In this document: positions 1-11,460 of the stretch, piece by piece
Layout: the number at the start of each line of letters is the position of its first letter
How positions within the stretch are numbered: the stretch's first letter is position 1
From: Pyropia yezoensis
Taxonomy: Eukaryota; Rhodophyta; Bangiophyceae; Bangiales; Bangiaceae
Reading direction: 5' to 3'
Length of the DNA stretch: 64,000 nt
Assembly (NCBI GenBank): GCA_009829735.1
Contig: CM020620.1
Span: 620,001-684,000, forward strand
Translations under genes and position numbers: made by a program
Notes under the pieces: model-generated
The model's database searches: none
What the model was told of the DNA's origin: nothing
What the model saw: only the letters and a program-made list of their open reading frames with translations

Positions 1-1060
1 GGCGGCTCCTGGGCTTTTTCGGTCGCCGCGCCCCCGCCGCCAGAGGCCGCCCCTTCGGCGGCGGCCCAGTCTTTCTGTGGGGGGCAGTGCCTATCTACGT
101 TTGGCGCCGCCCCCCCGCCGCCGGCAGCCGCCTGCTGCCGGCGGCATCGTCGGCGTCTTGTGGGCGGCGCCTGTGCTCTCTTGGCGCCGCCCCCCCGCCG
201 CCAGCAGCCCCCCCCTGTCGGCGGCACGGTCTTAAGGTTTGGGGCGGCGCCCATCTACGTCTGGGGCCGCTCACCTACCGCCGGCAGCGGCCTGCAGCCG
301 GCGGGGCCGTCTCTCTCTTTTGGGCGGCGCCTGTGTTTTTTGGGCGCCGCCCCCTCGCCGCCGGAAGCCCCTTCCTGTCGGCGGCGCGGTCTTCCTGTGG
401 GGGGCGGTGCCCATCTACGCTTTGCCCCGCCCCCCCGCCTTCGGCAGCCGCCTGCTGCCGGCGGCATAGTCTGCCTTTTTTGTGCGGCGCCTGTGTTTTT
501 TGGGCGCCGCCCCCCCGCCGCCAGCAGCCCCTTCCTGTCGGCGGCGCGGTCTGCTTGTGGGGGGGGGTGCCCATTTACGTTTGGCGCCGCCCCCGTGCCG
601 CTGGCAGCCGCCTGCTGCCGGGGGCATCGTCGGCGATTTGTGGGCGGCACCTGTGTTTTTTGGGCGCCGCCCCCCCGCCGCCTGCAGCCCCCCCCTGTCG
701 GCGGCCCGGTCTTTTTGCGGGGGGCGGCGCCAATGTACATTTGGCGCCGCCCCCCCGCCGCCGGCAGCCGCCTGCTGCCGGCGGCATCGTCGGCATCTTG
801 TGGGCGGCGCCTGTGTTTTTTTACGCGCCGCCCCCCCGCCGCCAGCAGCCCTCCCCTGTCGGCGGCACGGTCTTACGGTTTGAGGCGGCGCCCATCTAGG
901 TCTGGGGCTGCTCCCCTGCCGCCGGCAGCGGCCTGCCCATTTACGTTTGGCGCCGCCCCCGTGCCGCTGGCAGCCGCCTGCTGCCGGGGGCATCGTCGGC
1001 GATTTGTGGGCGGCGCCTGTGTTTTTTGGGCGCCGCTCCCCCGCCGCCCGCAGCCCCCCA
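1..1060. repeat. 80-bp GC-rich satellite, left block
   Basis: Tandem monomers of 80 bp recur in register, with the anchor GGCGCCGCCCCCCCGCCGCC at 103, 183 and so on. Two monomer flavours roughly alternate, one with a CGGCAGCCGCC core and one with CAGCCCCC(C)CCTGTCGGCGG. The block runs off the left window edge, so its true size is unknown. Near 936-1050 it repeats the 570-690 segment out of register, a local duplication. Long open frames occur on both strands only because the satellite lacks A/T-rich stop codons; since 80 is not a multiple of 3 they cycle through frames, and I do not regard them as genes. Confidence 0.95.
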
Positions 1061-1073
1061 CACACCTAGTTAA
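1061..1073. repeat. Left terminal inverted repeat
   Basis: CACACCTAGTTAA, exact inverted match to 4686-4698. It is followed by a hairpin (ACCGCT-CCAG-AGCGGT, 1075-1090). After the hairpin, the similarity to the other end resumes as GCGGTC...CGGGT. Confidence 0.9.
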
Positions 1074-1378
1074 AACCGCTCCAGAGCGGTCTTGCGGGTT
1101 TTCGTTGGCATCAGGCCACTTGATTGGACAGGGGGCCTTCCAGTCAGTAAAGTCAGCCCTCACGCGAGGATTTCCAACACTGGCCTGCAGACAGGGGTGC
1201 ACGGGCCTGTGAGGCCACCTGCTGGACTCGAACTTTTGAAAGAGCAGGCCAGTGGCGGGACAGGCCCAAGGCAGCCCTTCAAATCAACTTGGCGGCGACG
1301 CGCTGCCCGCTGCCATCGACCCACATCATGCTCAGATACGTATGCGGGCGAACACAAGGGAGAGGTCAAACAATGCTA

Positions 1379-4300
1379 TTACAGAAGGAGAAATGCAGCG
1401 ACAGGGTCCCACTCCTCCTCTTCTAAAATGTCGCTCTCCGCCTCGACTGCGGCAGCCAGTTGGGCCTCATCCTCTGCCAGCTTTTCCGCACGCAGCAGCC
1501 GATTTTTGTAGGCACGAATGGTGACATCTGCGCCCGCCACCCGACCGTCTGCCCATGCACGCATGTACACCTGCTCCTTTGTGTGGGCGGCCGTGGCGCG
1601 CCCATAATCTGGTTTGTTGACACGCAGCCGGCCGTCCCCTGGCTTGCGTGCCAGGCGCGACCCGGGGGCGGCCGCGGCCCGTCGCTCTCCGTTGTACAGC
1701 CCTTGCGCAGCCGACGGCTGACGCTCCAAGGCGGCACGTCGCACCAGCTGTAGACACGCTCCTTCAAACGACGCGGAGGTGCACTGTGCACGGGCCTGGT
1801 TAAAAAAACCGTGCCACGCCTCCAACGCCTGCTCGGCGTTCGACCCGAGGGAGCCAAATCGGAGCAAAAAGTCAGGAGCGTGGTGAGCCAGTGCGTGCAG
1901 TTTGGGCGACACACTGAGCCAGGGGAAGGCCACCAGCAGCTGGGCAACGAAACGTTGTGACCTCAGCTTGAAGTCCCGTGCAGCCGGCACTGGTACGTCT
2001 TGAGCCCGATTGAGGACACCAACGATTTGAGCCCACTCGGCCGAGGCCGTGCGCAAGGCACCCAGCCGGGAGGCAGACAGATGACCGGCCAGCGCATCGC
2101 AAATTCGGTCGCCCCGGCGGGCAATACGATGACAGCTGCGACCCTCAAATCCACCACCGTGATACGGCACAGGCCGCACGCCGGCGTCGTCCAGCAGGGC
2201 GAGGCCGACAGCGCTCGCCGCTGCCACGGCTGCCTCTCGGCCAGATTCCAGCAGGGTCGCCTCGATGACGACGCGCAGGATGATGGATGTGCCTCCCAAC
2301 GTCAGATGGAGGGGGATGGGCACAATCTGGCTCGGCCACACGTCCAACAGCGGACACCTCTCTATGGATAGATGACGGGCCGGTTGCAGTGCCAGGGGGA
2401 GGTTCTCATTGGGCTGTTCTGCGTACGCCTCCATCATCGCCTGCAGGTGGGAACGAGTGCGGAGGGAAGTCGGGTTTACAGCCACCTCTTGCATGCTCCC
2501 ATAAGCTGCCACCAACGCCTCATTCGCCTTGCACGGGCGCCCAACCACCAGGCACCACACACACGGCAGCCGCGCTGACGCTCCCTTGAGGCCCAAAACG
2601 TTGCTCACAAAGTCGATGTCTCCATTGAGGAATAGGCGCACAGCGCGCAAAGAGCCGTTGACAGTGACGCCAGCCCGCAACAGGTCCCTGATGTCCGCCA
2701 TCCACGGTCCAATCATAGCGTGGAGGTCTGCATTGTCGTCCGTGGTGCATGGTAGGGTCGACACCAAAATCGAATTGGACCTTGACATAGGGTGCAACTG
2801 ATTGGGCGTAGTCATGACGAGCTTGGCCGTCGACATCCCCCTCCCGCCCTTGTCCAGCCCCAGGCACAGGTGTACGTCTGCCACACTGTCAGCGTGAAGC
2901 TGGTAGGGCACCCCCGGGATGGGATAATAAGCGGCCGTGTGCGGAGTGGCCTCGCCGTTGGAGCCTCGAACGAGCCGCTCGCGAAACAGCCCCGCCGTGA
3001 CCAGCTCCGCCAATAGGCACTCAATAGCGTCGCGCAAGCCCACCAGGTGCGCCCCCCGCGCGTCTGTGCGCACTTGGCGTCCGGGCTCCTGCTCGAGGGC
3101 GCGCAACTCGCTACGCATGACCTCACGAGAGGCCAGTCCGCTTGCCTGGCCCCCCAGCGCTTTGCGGAGCGCGCTCCACTTGATACCGCTCAATTGGTGC
3201 GTAGTGAGGAAGAGTGCCTGCTGCCGTGCAGACAGGCGGTGGGCGTGGGAGGACGGCACGACGGACACCCCCTTCTCTGACTGGGCCGCCGCGAGCAAGC
3301 GGGCGACAGACAGACGATAGGTGCTGGGCTCCCCGCGAGCCACGGCAGCCGCAAATCGCGCCAGTGCGCTCGTCCTCCGCCGCAGCTGCCGCGGTCCAAC
3401 AGCCTCTTTACGCGTCGACCAGACCAGCTCATAGCGGCGGTTGACACCGTTCAGGAATGAAAAAGAAATCTGAGCAGGACGCACGGCGCGGAGGTGCCTA
3501 TGTATGAGAGCCTCAAACTTGACGAGCTCCGATGGGCTCAACGTATCGTACCGCTCCCACAGCTGCTCCATAAGTTGGACGGGGGTGCACCATTCGTCAT
3601 TGGGAACCACGCAAACGCCCCCGGTCCGCACCAGCTCCGACGCGCCGGACACGCCCGCCTGCCGCCTCCTTCTGTCAGCAGCCGACCTGCACGCACTGCA
3701 AACCTTGCGACGCTTGCTCACCACGGCAGCCTCCTCAACAGCGGCCACGTCCGCGGGCCAGAGCCACCGCAGCGCGACGGGTGACGGCGTGTACGTGGCG
3801 CGTGCTGCGCTGCCCTCTCTGTGCAGGCGGGAGATGCAAGCAGTTGCCACCGCTGGGGGTGGTTTGGCCAGCCGCACAGCGCGCGCATCACAACGGTGGC
3901 AAAGACCCGTCATCACACCGGACGGGTGCCGACCGCCGCTGCGCTTACAGTTCCCTCTGCGCAGGGTAGCCGCCGTCGCGTGCGACGCCTGCTCCGCTGG
4001 CCTCGATGCCAAAGATGCCAGGTAGTCCTCGGCAGCCCTCGTGGGGAACAGGAAGGCCTGGTGGCACCCTGTGCACATAAACGTCAACGGGGTCCCCGTA
4101 GAGAGGTTAAGGATGTCCTTTACCGCGCTAGCCAGACCATCCAAAGCACTGCAGGCTCATACCCAAAAAAAAAAAAAATCTCAGGGTAGAATCCGAGAAG
4201 AGAACCAAGTCAGACGGGTCCGACTACGGTCTCTCATGCCGTACGGGGCACGATCTCAAAAGAAATATGGGACAGGTACCTCGCCGGGATCGCCACACAC

Positions 4301-4419
4301 TCCCCGTGACACCAGCGTCATAATCAAGCAGTCAGGGCGATTGCCTCACGCTGCCTCATGGCCGTCCCCGCCGCTTACCTCATATGCCCTCCGCCGCTTA
4401 TCTCGGCGCCGTCCGCCAT
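1379..4419 (-). CDS. Putative transposase, two exons, about 936 aa
   Basis: The only substantial gene in the transposon. The long frame 4148-1379 has no ATG at its 5' end but is preceded by a T13 tract and CTGCAG, a good acceptor. A short upstream exon (ATG at 4419, ending 4379 before GTAAGC) joins it in phase across a 230-bp intron (4149-4378). If that intron is not used, the first ATG in the long frame is at 4078. The protein has an N-terminal Cys pair (CTGC), a central LCLGLDKGGRG segment, and later NGDIDF, GASARLPC and CVWC. This arrangement recalls uncharacterised algal and animal transposase-like proteins. I can point to candidate acidic catalytic residues (D of GLDKGG, D-x-D of NGDIDF) but cannot prove a DDE triad. 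Superfamily unassigned. Confidence 0.8.
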
Positions 4420-4685
4420 CGCCGCCGCACAGCCGACAGGTGGGTGTGCCAGGGATAGTGTCAGGAGGCTGCGGCGGTCCCACAGCGGGGAAAGCCCGAC
4501 GTCAGAGTGCCCAACGGGGCCGATATAGTACGTCGGCTCGGAGGGGAGGGCGGGTGTGCTCGGTCAAAGGTTTCAGATGCCGGGAGGCGGATCGGCGCTC
4601 CAGGTCGCTCCAGGTGCCCTCCCGCTTGAATCCCAGGTGATACTTTGGGCTATTTTTCATGTACTTTCGACCCGTACGACCGCCC

Positions 4686-4698
4686 TTAACTAGGTGTG
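4686..4698. repeat. Right terminal inverted repeat
   Basis: TTAACTAGGTGTG, exact complement of the left end. Read inward, it continues as GGGCGGTCGTACGGGTC, which resembles the left end beyond its hairpin, so the original inverted repeat was probably about 30 bp. Confidence 0.9.
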
Positions 4699-7600
4699 CC
4701 CACTGTCGGCGGCCCGGTCTTTTTGCGGGGGGCGGCGCCAATGTACATTTGGCGCCGCCCCCCCGCCGCCGGCAGCCGCCTGCTGCCGGCGACATCGTCG
4801 ACATCTTGTGGGCGGCGCCTTTGTTTTTTGCGCGCCGCCCCCCCGCCGCCCGCAGCCCCCCCCTGTCGGCGGACCCGTCTTTTTGTTGTGGGCGGCACCA
4901 ATCTCCGTTTGGCGCCGCCCCCCCACCGCCGGCAGCCGCCTGCTGCTGCCGGCGCCGTCTGCCCTTTTCGGTCGGCGCCTGTATTTTTTGGGCGCCGCCC
5001 CCCCGCCGCCCGCAGCCCCCCCCTGTCGGCGGAACGGTCTTTTTGTTGTGGGCGGCACCAATCTACGTTTGGCGCCGCCCCCCCACCGCCGGCAGCCGCC
5101 TGCTGCTGCCGGCGCCGTCTGCCTTTTTCGGTCGGCGCCTGTACTTTTTGGGCGCCGCCCCCCCGCCGCCCGCAGCCCCCCCCTGTCGGCGGGCCGGTCT
5201 TTTTGCGGGGGGCCGCGCCAATGTACGTTTGGCGCCGCCCCCCCGCCGCCGGCAGCCGCCTTTTGACGGCGGCGCCGTCAACCTCTTTTGGGAGGCGCCT
5301 GTGTGTTTTGGGCGCCGCCCCCCCGCCGCCGGCAGCCGCCTGGAGCCGGCGGCGCCGTCAAGCTGTTTTGGGCTGGACCTGTGCTTTTTGGGCGACGCCC
5401 CCCCGCCGCCAGCAGCCCCGCCCTGTCGGCCGCAAGGTCTTCCTGTAGGGGGCGGCGCCCATACAGGTTTGGCGCCGCCCACCCGCCGCTGGCAGCCGCC
5501 CCCCGTCGGCGGCGCCGTCCCTCTTTTTTGGGCGGCTCCTAGGCTTTTTCAGCGCCGCCCCCTCGCTGCCAGCAGCCTCCCCCTGTCGGCGGCACGGTCT
5601 GTCTGTGGGGCGCGGTGCTCATCTACGCTTGGCGGCGCCCCCCCGCCGCCGGCAGCCGCCTTCAGCCGGCGGCACCGTGTACCTGTTTTGAGTGGCGCCT
5701 GTGCTTTCTGGGCGCCGCCCCCCCGCCGCCCGCAGCCCCCCCCTGTCGGCGGACCCGTCTTTTTGTTGTGGGCGGCACCAATCTCCGTTTGGCGCCGCCC
5801 CCCCACCGCCAGCAGCCGCCTGCTGCTGCCGGCGCCGTCTGCCCTTTTCGGTCGGCGCCTGTATTTTTTGGGCGCCGCCCCCCCGCCGCCCGCAGCCCCC
5901 CCCTGTCGGCGGACCGGTCTTTTTGTTGTGGGCGGCACCAATCTACGTTTGGCGCCGCCCCCCCACCGCCGGCAGCCGCCTGCTGCTGCCGGCGCCGTCT
6001 GCCTTTTTCGGTCGGCGCCTGTATTTTTTGGGCGCCACCCCCCCGCCGCCCGCAGCCCCCCCCTGTCGGCGGGCCGGTCTTTTTGCGGGGGGCCGCGCCA
6101 ATGTACGTTTGGCGCCGCCCCCCCGCCGCCGGCAGCCGCCTTTTGACGGCGGCGCCGTCAACCTCTTTTGGGAGGCGCCTGTGTGTTTTGGGCGCCTCCC
6201 CCCCGCCGCCGGCAGCCGCCTGGAGCCGGCGGCGCCGTCAAGCTGTTTTGGGCTTGACCTGTGCTTTTTGGGCGACGCCCCCCCGCCGCCAGCAGCCCCG
6301 CCCTGTCGGCCGCAAGGTCTTCCTGTAGGGGGCGGCGCCCATTCAGGTTTGGCGCCGCCCCCCCGCCGCTGGCAGCCGCCCCCCAACGGCGGCGCCGTCC
6401 CTCTTTTTTGGGCGGCTCCTAGGCTTTTTCAGCGCCGCCCCCTCGCTGCCAGCAGCCCCCCCCTGTCGGCGGCACGGTCTGTCTGTGGGGCGCGGTGCTC
6501 ATCTACGCTTGGCGGCGCCCCCCCGCCGCCGGCAGCCGCCTTCAGCCGGCGGCACCGTGTACCTGTTTTGAGTGGCGCCTGTGCTTTCTGGGCGCCGCCC
6601 CCCCGCCGCCCGCAGCCCCCCCCTGTCGGCGGACCCGTCTTTTTGTTGTGGGCGGCACCAATCTCCGTTTGGCGCCGCCCCCCCACCGCCGGCAGCCGCC
6701 TGCTGCTGCCGGCGCCGTCTGCCTTTTTCGGTCGGCGCCTGTATTTTTTGGGCGCCGCCCCCCCGCCGCCCGCAGCCCCCCCCTGTCGGCGGACCGGTCT
6801 TTTTGTTGTGGGCGGCACCAATCTACGTTTGGCGCCGCCCCCCCACCGCCGGCAGCCGCCTGCTGCTGCCGGCGCCGTCTGCCTTTTTCGGTCGGCGCCT
6901 GTATTTTTTGGGCGCCACCCCCCCGCCGCCCGCAGCCCCCCCCTGTCGGCGGGCCGGTCTTTTTGCGGGGGGCCGCGCCAATGTACGTTTGGCGCCGCCC
7001 CCCCGCCGCCGGCAGCCGCCTTTTGACGGCGGCGCCGTCAACCTCTTTTGGGAGGCGCCTGTGTGTTTTGGGCGCCGCCCCCCCGCCGCCGGCAGCCGCC
7101 TGGAGCCGGCGGCGCCGTCAAGCTGTTTTGGGCTGGACCTGTGCTTTCTGGGTGACGCCCCCCCGCCGCCAGCAGCCCCGCCCTGTCGGCCGCAAGGTCT
7201 TCCTGTAGGGGGCGGCGCCCATACAGGTTTGGCGCCGCCCCCCCGCCGCTGGCAGCCGCCCCCCGTCGGCGGCGCCGTCCCTCTTTTTTGGGCGGCTCCT
7301 AGGCTTTTTCAGCGCCGCCCCCTCGCTGCCAGCAGCCTCCCCCTGTCGGCGGCACGGTCTGTCTGTGGGGCGCGGTGCTCATCTACGCTTGGCGGCGCCC
7401 CCCCGCCGCCGGCAGCCGCCTTCAGCCGGCGGCACCGTGTACCTGTTTTGAGTGGCGCCTGTGCTTTCTGGGCGCCGCCCCCCCGCCGCCCGCAGCCCCC
7501 CCCTGTCGGCGGACCCGTCTTTTTGTTGTGGGCGGCACCAATCTCCGTTTGGCGCCGCCCCCCCACCGCCAGCAGCCGCCTGCTGCTGCCGGCGCCGTCT

Positions 7601-9880
7601 GCCCTTTTCGGTCGGCGCCTGTATTTTTTGGGCGCCGCCCCCCCGCCGCCCGCAGCCCCCCCCTGTCGGCGGACCGGTCTTTTTGTTGTGGGCGGCACCA
7701 ATCTACGTTTGGCGCCGCCCCCCCACCGCCGGCAGCCGCCTGCTGCTGCCGGCGCCGTCTGCCTTTTTCGGTCGGCGCCTGTATTTTTTGGGCGCCACCC
7801 CCCCGCCGCCCGCAGCCCCCCCCTGTCGGCGGGCCGGTCTTTTTGCGGGGGGCCGCGCCAATGTACGTTTGGCGCCGCCCCCCCGCCGCCGGCAGCCGCC
7901 TTTTGACGGCGGCGCCGTCAACCTCTTTTGGGAGGCGCCTGTGTGTTTTGGGCGCCTCCCCCCCGCCGCCGGCAGCCGCCTGGAGCCGGCGGCGCCGTCA
8001 AGCTGTTTTGGGCTTGACCTGTGCTTTTTGGGCGACGCCCCCCCGCCGCCAGCAGCCCCGCCCTGTCGGCCGCAAGGTCTTCCTGTAGGGGGCGGCGCCC
8101 ATTCAGGTTTGGCGCCGCCCCCCCGCCGCTGGCAGCCGCCCCCCAACGGCGGCGCCGTCCCTCTTTTTTGGGCGGCTCCTAGGCTTTTTCAGCGCCGCCC
8201 CCTCGCTGCCAGCAGCCCCCCCCTGTCGGCGGCACGGTCTGTCTGTGGGGCGCGGTGCTCATCTACGCTTGGCGGCGCCCCCCCGCCGCCGGCAGCCGCC
8301 TTCAGCCGGCGGCACCGTGTACCTGTTTTGAGTGGCGCCTGTGCTTTCTGGGCGCCGCCCCCCCGCCGCCCGCAGCCCCCCCCTGTCGGCGGACCCGTCT
8401 TTTTGTTGTGGGCGGCACCAATCTCCGTTTGGCGCCGCCCCCCCACCGCCGGCAGCCGCCTGCTGCTGCCGGCGCCGTCTGCCTTTTTCGGTCGGCGCCT
8501 GTATTTTTTGGGCGCCGCCCCCCCGCCGCCCGCAGCCCCCCCCTGTCGGCGGACCGGTCTTTTTGTTGTGGGCGGCACCAATCTACGTTTGGCGCCGCCC
8601 CCCCACCGCCGGCAGCCGCCTGCTGCTGCCGGCGCCGTCTGCCTTTTTCGGTCGGCGCCTGTATTTTTTGGGCGCCACCCCCCCGCCGCCCGCAGCCCCC
8701 CCCTGTCGGCGGGCCGGTCTTTTTGCGGGGGGCCGCGCCAATGTACGTTTGGCGCCGCCCCCCCGCCGCCGGCAGCCGCCTTTTGACGGCGGCGCCGTCA
8801 ACCTCTTTTGGGAGGCGCCTGTGTGTTTTGGGCGCCGCCCCCCCGCCGCCGGCAGCCGCCTGGAGCCGGCGGCGCCGTCAAGCTGTTTTGGGCTGGACCT
8901 GTGCTTTCTGGGTGACGCCCCCCCGCCGCCAGCAGCCCCGCCCTGTCGGCCGCAAGGTCTTCCTGTAGGGGGCGGCGCCCATACAGGTTTGGCGCCGCCC
9001 CCCCGCCGCTGGCAGCCGCCCCCCGTCGGCGGCGCCGTCCCTCTTTTTTGGGCGGCTCCTAGGCTTTTTCAGCGCCGCCCCCTCGCTGCCAGCAGCCTCC
9101 CCCTGTCGGCGGCACGGTCTGTCTGTGGGGCGCGGTGCTCATCTACGCTTGGCGGCGCCCCCCCGCCGCCGGCAGCCGCCTTCAGCCGGCGGCACCGTGT
9201 ACCTGTTTTGAGTGGCGCCTGTGCTTTCTGGGCGCCGCCCCCCCGCCGCCAGCAGCCCCCCCCTGTCGGCAGCACGGTCTTCCTGTGCGGGGCGGCGCCT
9301 ATCGACGTTTGGCGCCGCCCCCCCGCCGCCGGCAGCCGCCTTTTGACGGCGGCGCCGTCAACCTCTTTTGGGCGGCGCCTGTATGTTTTGGGCGCCGCCC
9401 CCCCGCCGCCGGCAGCCGCCTGTAGCAGGCGGCGCCGTCAAGCTGTTTTGGGCGGGACCTGTGCTTTTGGGGCGCCGCCCCCGCGCCGCCAGCTGCCCCT
9501 CCATGTCGGCGGCACGGTCTTCCTGTTGGGGGCCGCGCCCATACAGGAGTGGCGCCGCCCCCCCGCCGCCGGCAGCCGCCCCCCGTCAGCGGCGCTGTCT
9601 CTCTTTCTTCGGCGGCTCCTGGGCTATTCGGGCGCCGCCCCCTCGCCGCCAGCAGCCCCCTTCTGTCGGCGGCACGGGGTTCCTGTTGGGGGCGGCGCCG
9701 ATACAGGTTTGGCGGCGCCCCCCCGCCGCCGGCAGCCTCCTGCTGCCGGCAGCGCCGTCTCTCTCTTTCGGGCGGCGCGTTTTTTTGGCGCCGCCCCCCC
9801 GCCGCCGGCAGCCCCTTCCTGTTGGTGGCGCGGTCTTCCTGTGGGGGGCGGTGCCCATCTACGCTTGGCGCCGCCCCCCC
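4699..9880. repeat. 80-bp satellite in 880/1760-bp higher-order units
   Basis: Monomers follow at exactly 80-bp steps (anchors at 5071, 5151, 5231, 5311, 5391, 5471, 5551, 5631, 5711). Eleven monomers form an 880-bp unit, seen five times from about 4821, 5701, 6581, 7461 and 8341. Units two and four share private variants, as do three and five, giving a 1760-bp higher-order period (pattern A-B-A-B-A, the first A more diverged). The odd count of 11 breaks the two-flavour alternation once per unit, where two same-flavour monomers adjoin (5231/5311). Past about 9240 the array becomes irregular and ends near 9880. It resembles centromeric or heterochromatic satellite in organisation. The long Pro/Ala/Arg frames on both strands are compositional artefacts. 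Confidence 0.95.
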
Positions 9881-10711
9881 GCGACCGCTAGCCTCGCCGC
9901 CGGCGACGCTGCCGCCGCCCCTGGCACGTCAGCTGGCTGGCCGGCGGCGGCCGCCTTCGCCGGCACAGCCGCGGCGGCGGCGCAGTTGGCGCCGGCGGTG
10001 CGGTCGGCCGTGTCGCTGGCGGGGTGCGCGCTGCTGGCGGCGCTCGCGGCGCTGCTGCAGCACGCGGTGGCCGACGCGGGTGGGGGGGGGGGGGGGAGGG
10101 GCCGCCGCCGGGGGGGGGGGGGGGGGGGGGGGGGGTGGACCCGGCGGCTTGCCGCCGCCGCCGCGGCGGGCGCGGCCATCACCGCGGCGGTCGGCTTGCC
10201 GCCCGTCGTGCTGCCTCCAGTGGCGATCGCGCACAAGGGCGGCGGCGGCGGCAGTGGCGGTGGCGCCGGCGGCTGCGTCAGCACCCTCCCCCGCGCCCAC
10301 GCGCTGCCGCCGGCGGCGCCGCCCCCACCGCCGCCGCCACCCTCAACGGGCGGCCTACGCGACGGCGCCGGCGGCGCACCGGCGGCCCTCCCCGCGGGGG
10401 GGGAGCGGGGGGGGGTACCGGCCGCCGCCGCGTGGGGCGGGGGGGGGGGGGGGGGGTGGCCGCCGTCGCGCAGGCGCTGCTTGAAGGCCTTGCGGGCGCG
10501 GTGGCCGCCGCGGCGGCCGCGGCGCCGGGTACGTCGGCGCGGGACGAGGCGGTGGCGGCGGTGGCGGTGGTCGTGGGGGCGGTCACTGTAAGGATTTCCC
10601 CCCTAATCCCATGCCTAATACTTAAGGGATAATATCTGGGACCTCTCCTTACAGATCCTGCCGAATCAACTCCTGGCAACATGGATCAACTCCTTGTATT
10701 GTGGGGCATGA
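9881..10711 (+). CDS. Ala-rich protein, 3' part of a gene (5' end unclear)
   Basis: Directly after the satellite, plus-strand frames read like protein: APAVRSAVSLAGCALLAALA, a hydrophobic Ala/Leu stretch near 10000-10060, and VAAVAQALLEGLAGAVAAA near 10456-10512. G-runs of 15-26 bases separate them and put them in different frames. The last exon piece ends at 10587 before GTAAGG. A 67-bp intron (10588-10654) ends in a pyrimidine tract and ACAG. The following exon continues in phase as ILPNQLLATWINSLYCGA and stops at 10709-10711. I do not recognise the protein. No start codon can be chosen because the frame runs back into the satellite. It may be a truncated gene or one with homopolymer errors. 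Confidence 0.35.
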
Positions 10712-11460
10712 CGCGGTGTACCTTCCAGACGCAAGATGAGTCAGCCGCTGTCTCACGGTGTCTGCCGGCCGCACGACAGCAGCCATCGACAGCCCATCAT
10801 GGCCTGTCGAAAGGCGCCACCGTCAGCACCCATGACGAGCCACATCTGCCACAGCTGGCGAGTCCGTTAAAATGTCCTCGCTGCAGCATTGCAGCGATGT
10901 GACTGGCTAGCCGGCTGGCCGATTCGGCCGACTCGATCGAATCGTGCTTACACGCCTCTCGGACCTTCGGGCCGACTGGCGTCTGGAGCCGGCTGGGGCG
11001 GCGCCCTAGGCGCCGCACGCCGGACCCCTTCGTTTGGGGCAAACTGGGGCTGCACTCCTTTAGTGCGCACGCCCGCCCATGCTTTGTTCTGAGAGCCATG
11101 CTTTGTTTTTGGGCCGTTTTGTGCCTACCGGTGGAGCGACGGGGAAACGCATGCTTTGGGGCACCTCGGGTGCCCCGACGCGAGTACATAGTGCGTGAGT
11201 GTCGGCGCCACCGGGGGAGACCGGAAGGGCAACCACAGACACAGACCAAAGACGACCTTCACCCTTTGAACCCTCTCGATCACCACCGACGTCCCGCCGT
11301 CCTCTTCCCCAGACCCACCACCGTCACCACCTCCATCCTCTTCCCCGCACCCTGTCGCCCTATTGGCTGGCACGGGTCGCTGACACCATCACGAGTACGT
11401 TGAGGGCTGCCCAAGTGTGGGTGGTTCCTCACAGTCGCGCGGCTGGCAGCGGCCGCGCCC
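10712..11460. other. Intergenic stretch without supported gene
   Basis: Mixed composition and no frame with convincing protein character. A short perfect hairpin, GGGGCACC-TCG-GGTGCCCC, lies at about 11158-11176. No RNA gene recognised. Confidence 0.4.

Larger units (their letters stand above)
1061..4698 (-). mobile_element. DNA transposon with 13-bp TIRs inserted in satellite
   Basis: A 3638-bp non-satellite segment interrupts the 80-bp array. Its ends are perfect 13-bp inverted repeats, CACACCTAGTTAA at 1061-1073 and its complement at 4686-4698. Both flanks carry CCCA (1057-1060 and 4699-4702). Removing the element and one CCCA restores a satellite monomer of normal length, so CCCA is a probable 4-bp target duplication. 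The element carries one two-exon transposase gene on the minus strand. The termini start with CAC, as in CACTA-like elements, but I cannot assign a superfamily. The intact ends and the open transposase frame suggest a fairly recent insertion. Confidence 0.88.

Noticed and set aside
1217-1240. tRNA B-box-like sequence (GGACTCGAAC)
   Set aside because: No matching A box, acceptor stem or anticodon arm around it; it lies inside the transposon's flank.
4699-9891. Long Pro/Ala/Arg open frames of up to ~520 codons on both strands of the satellite
   Set aside because: They occur in several frames at once, cycle with the 80-bp monomer (not divisible by 3) and follow from lack of A/T-rich stop codons.
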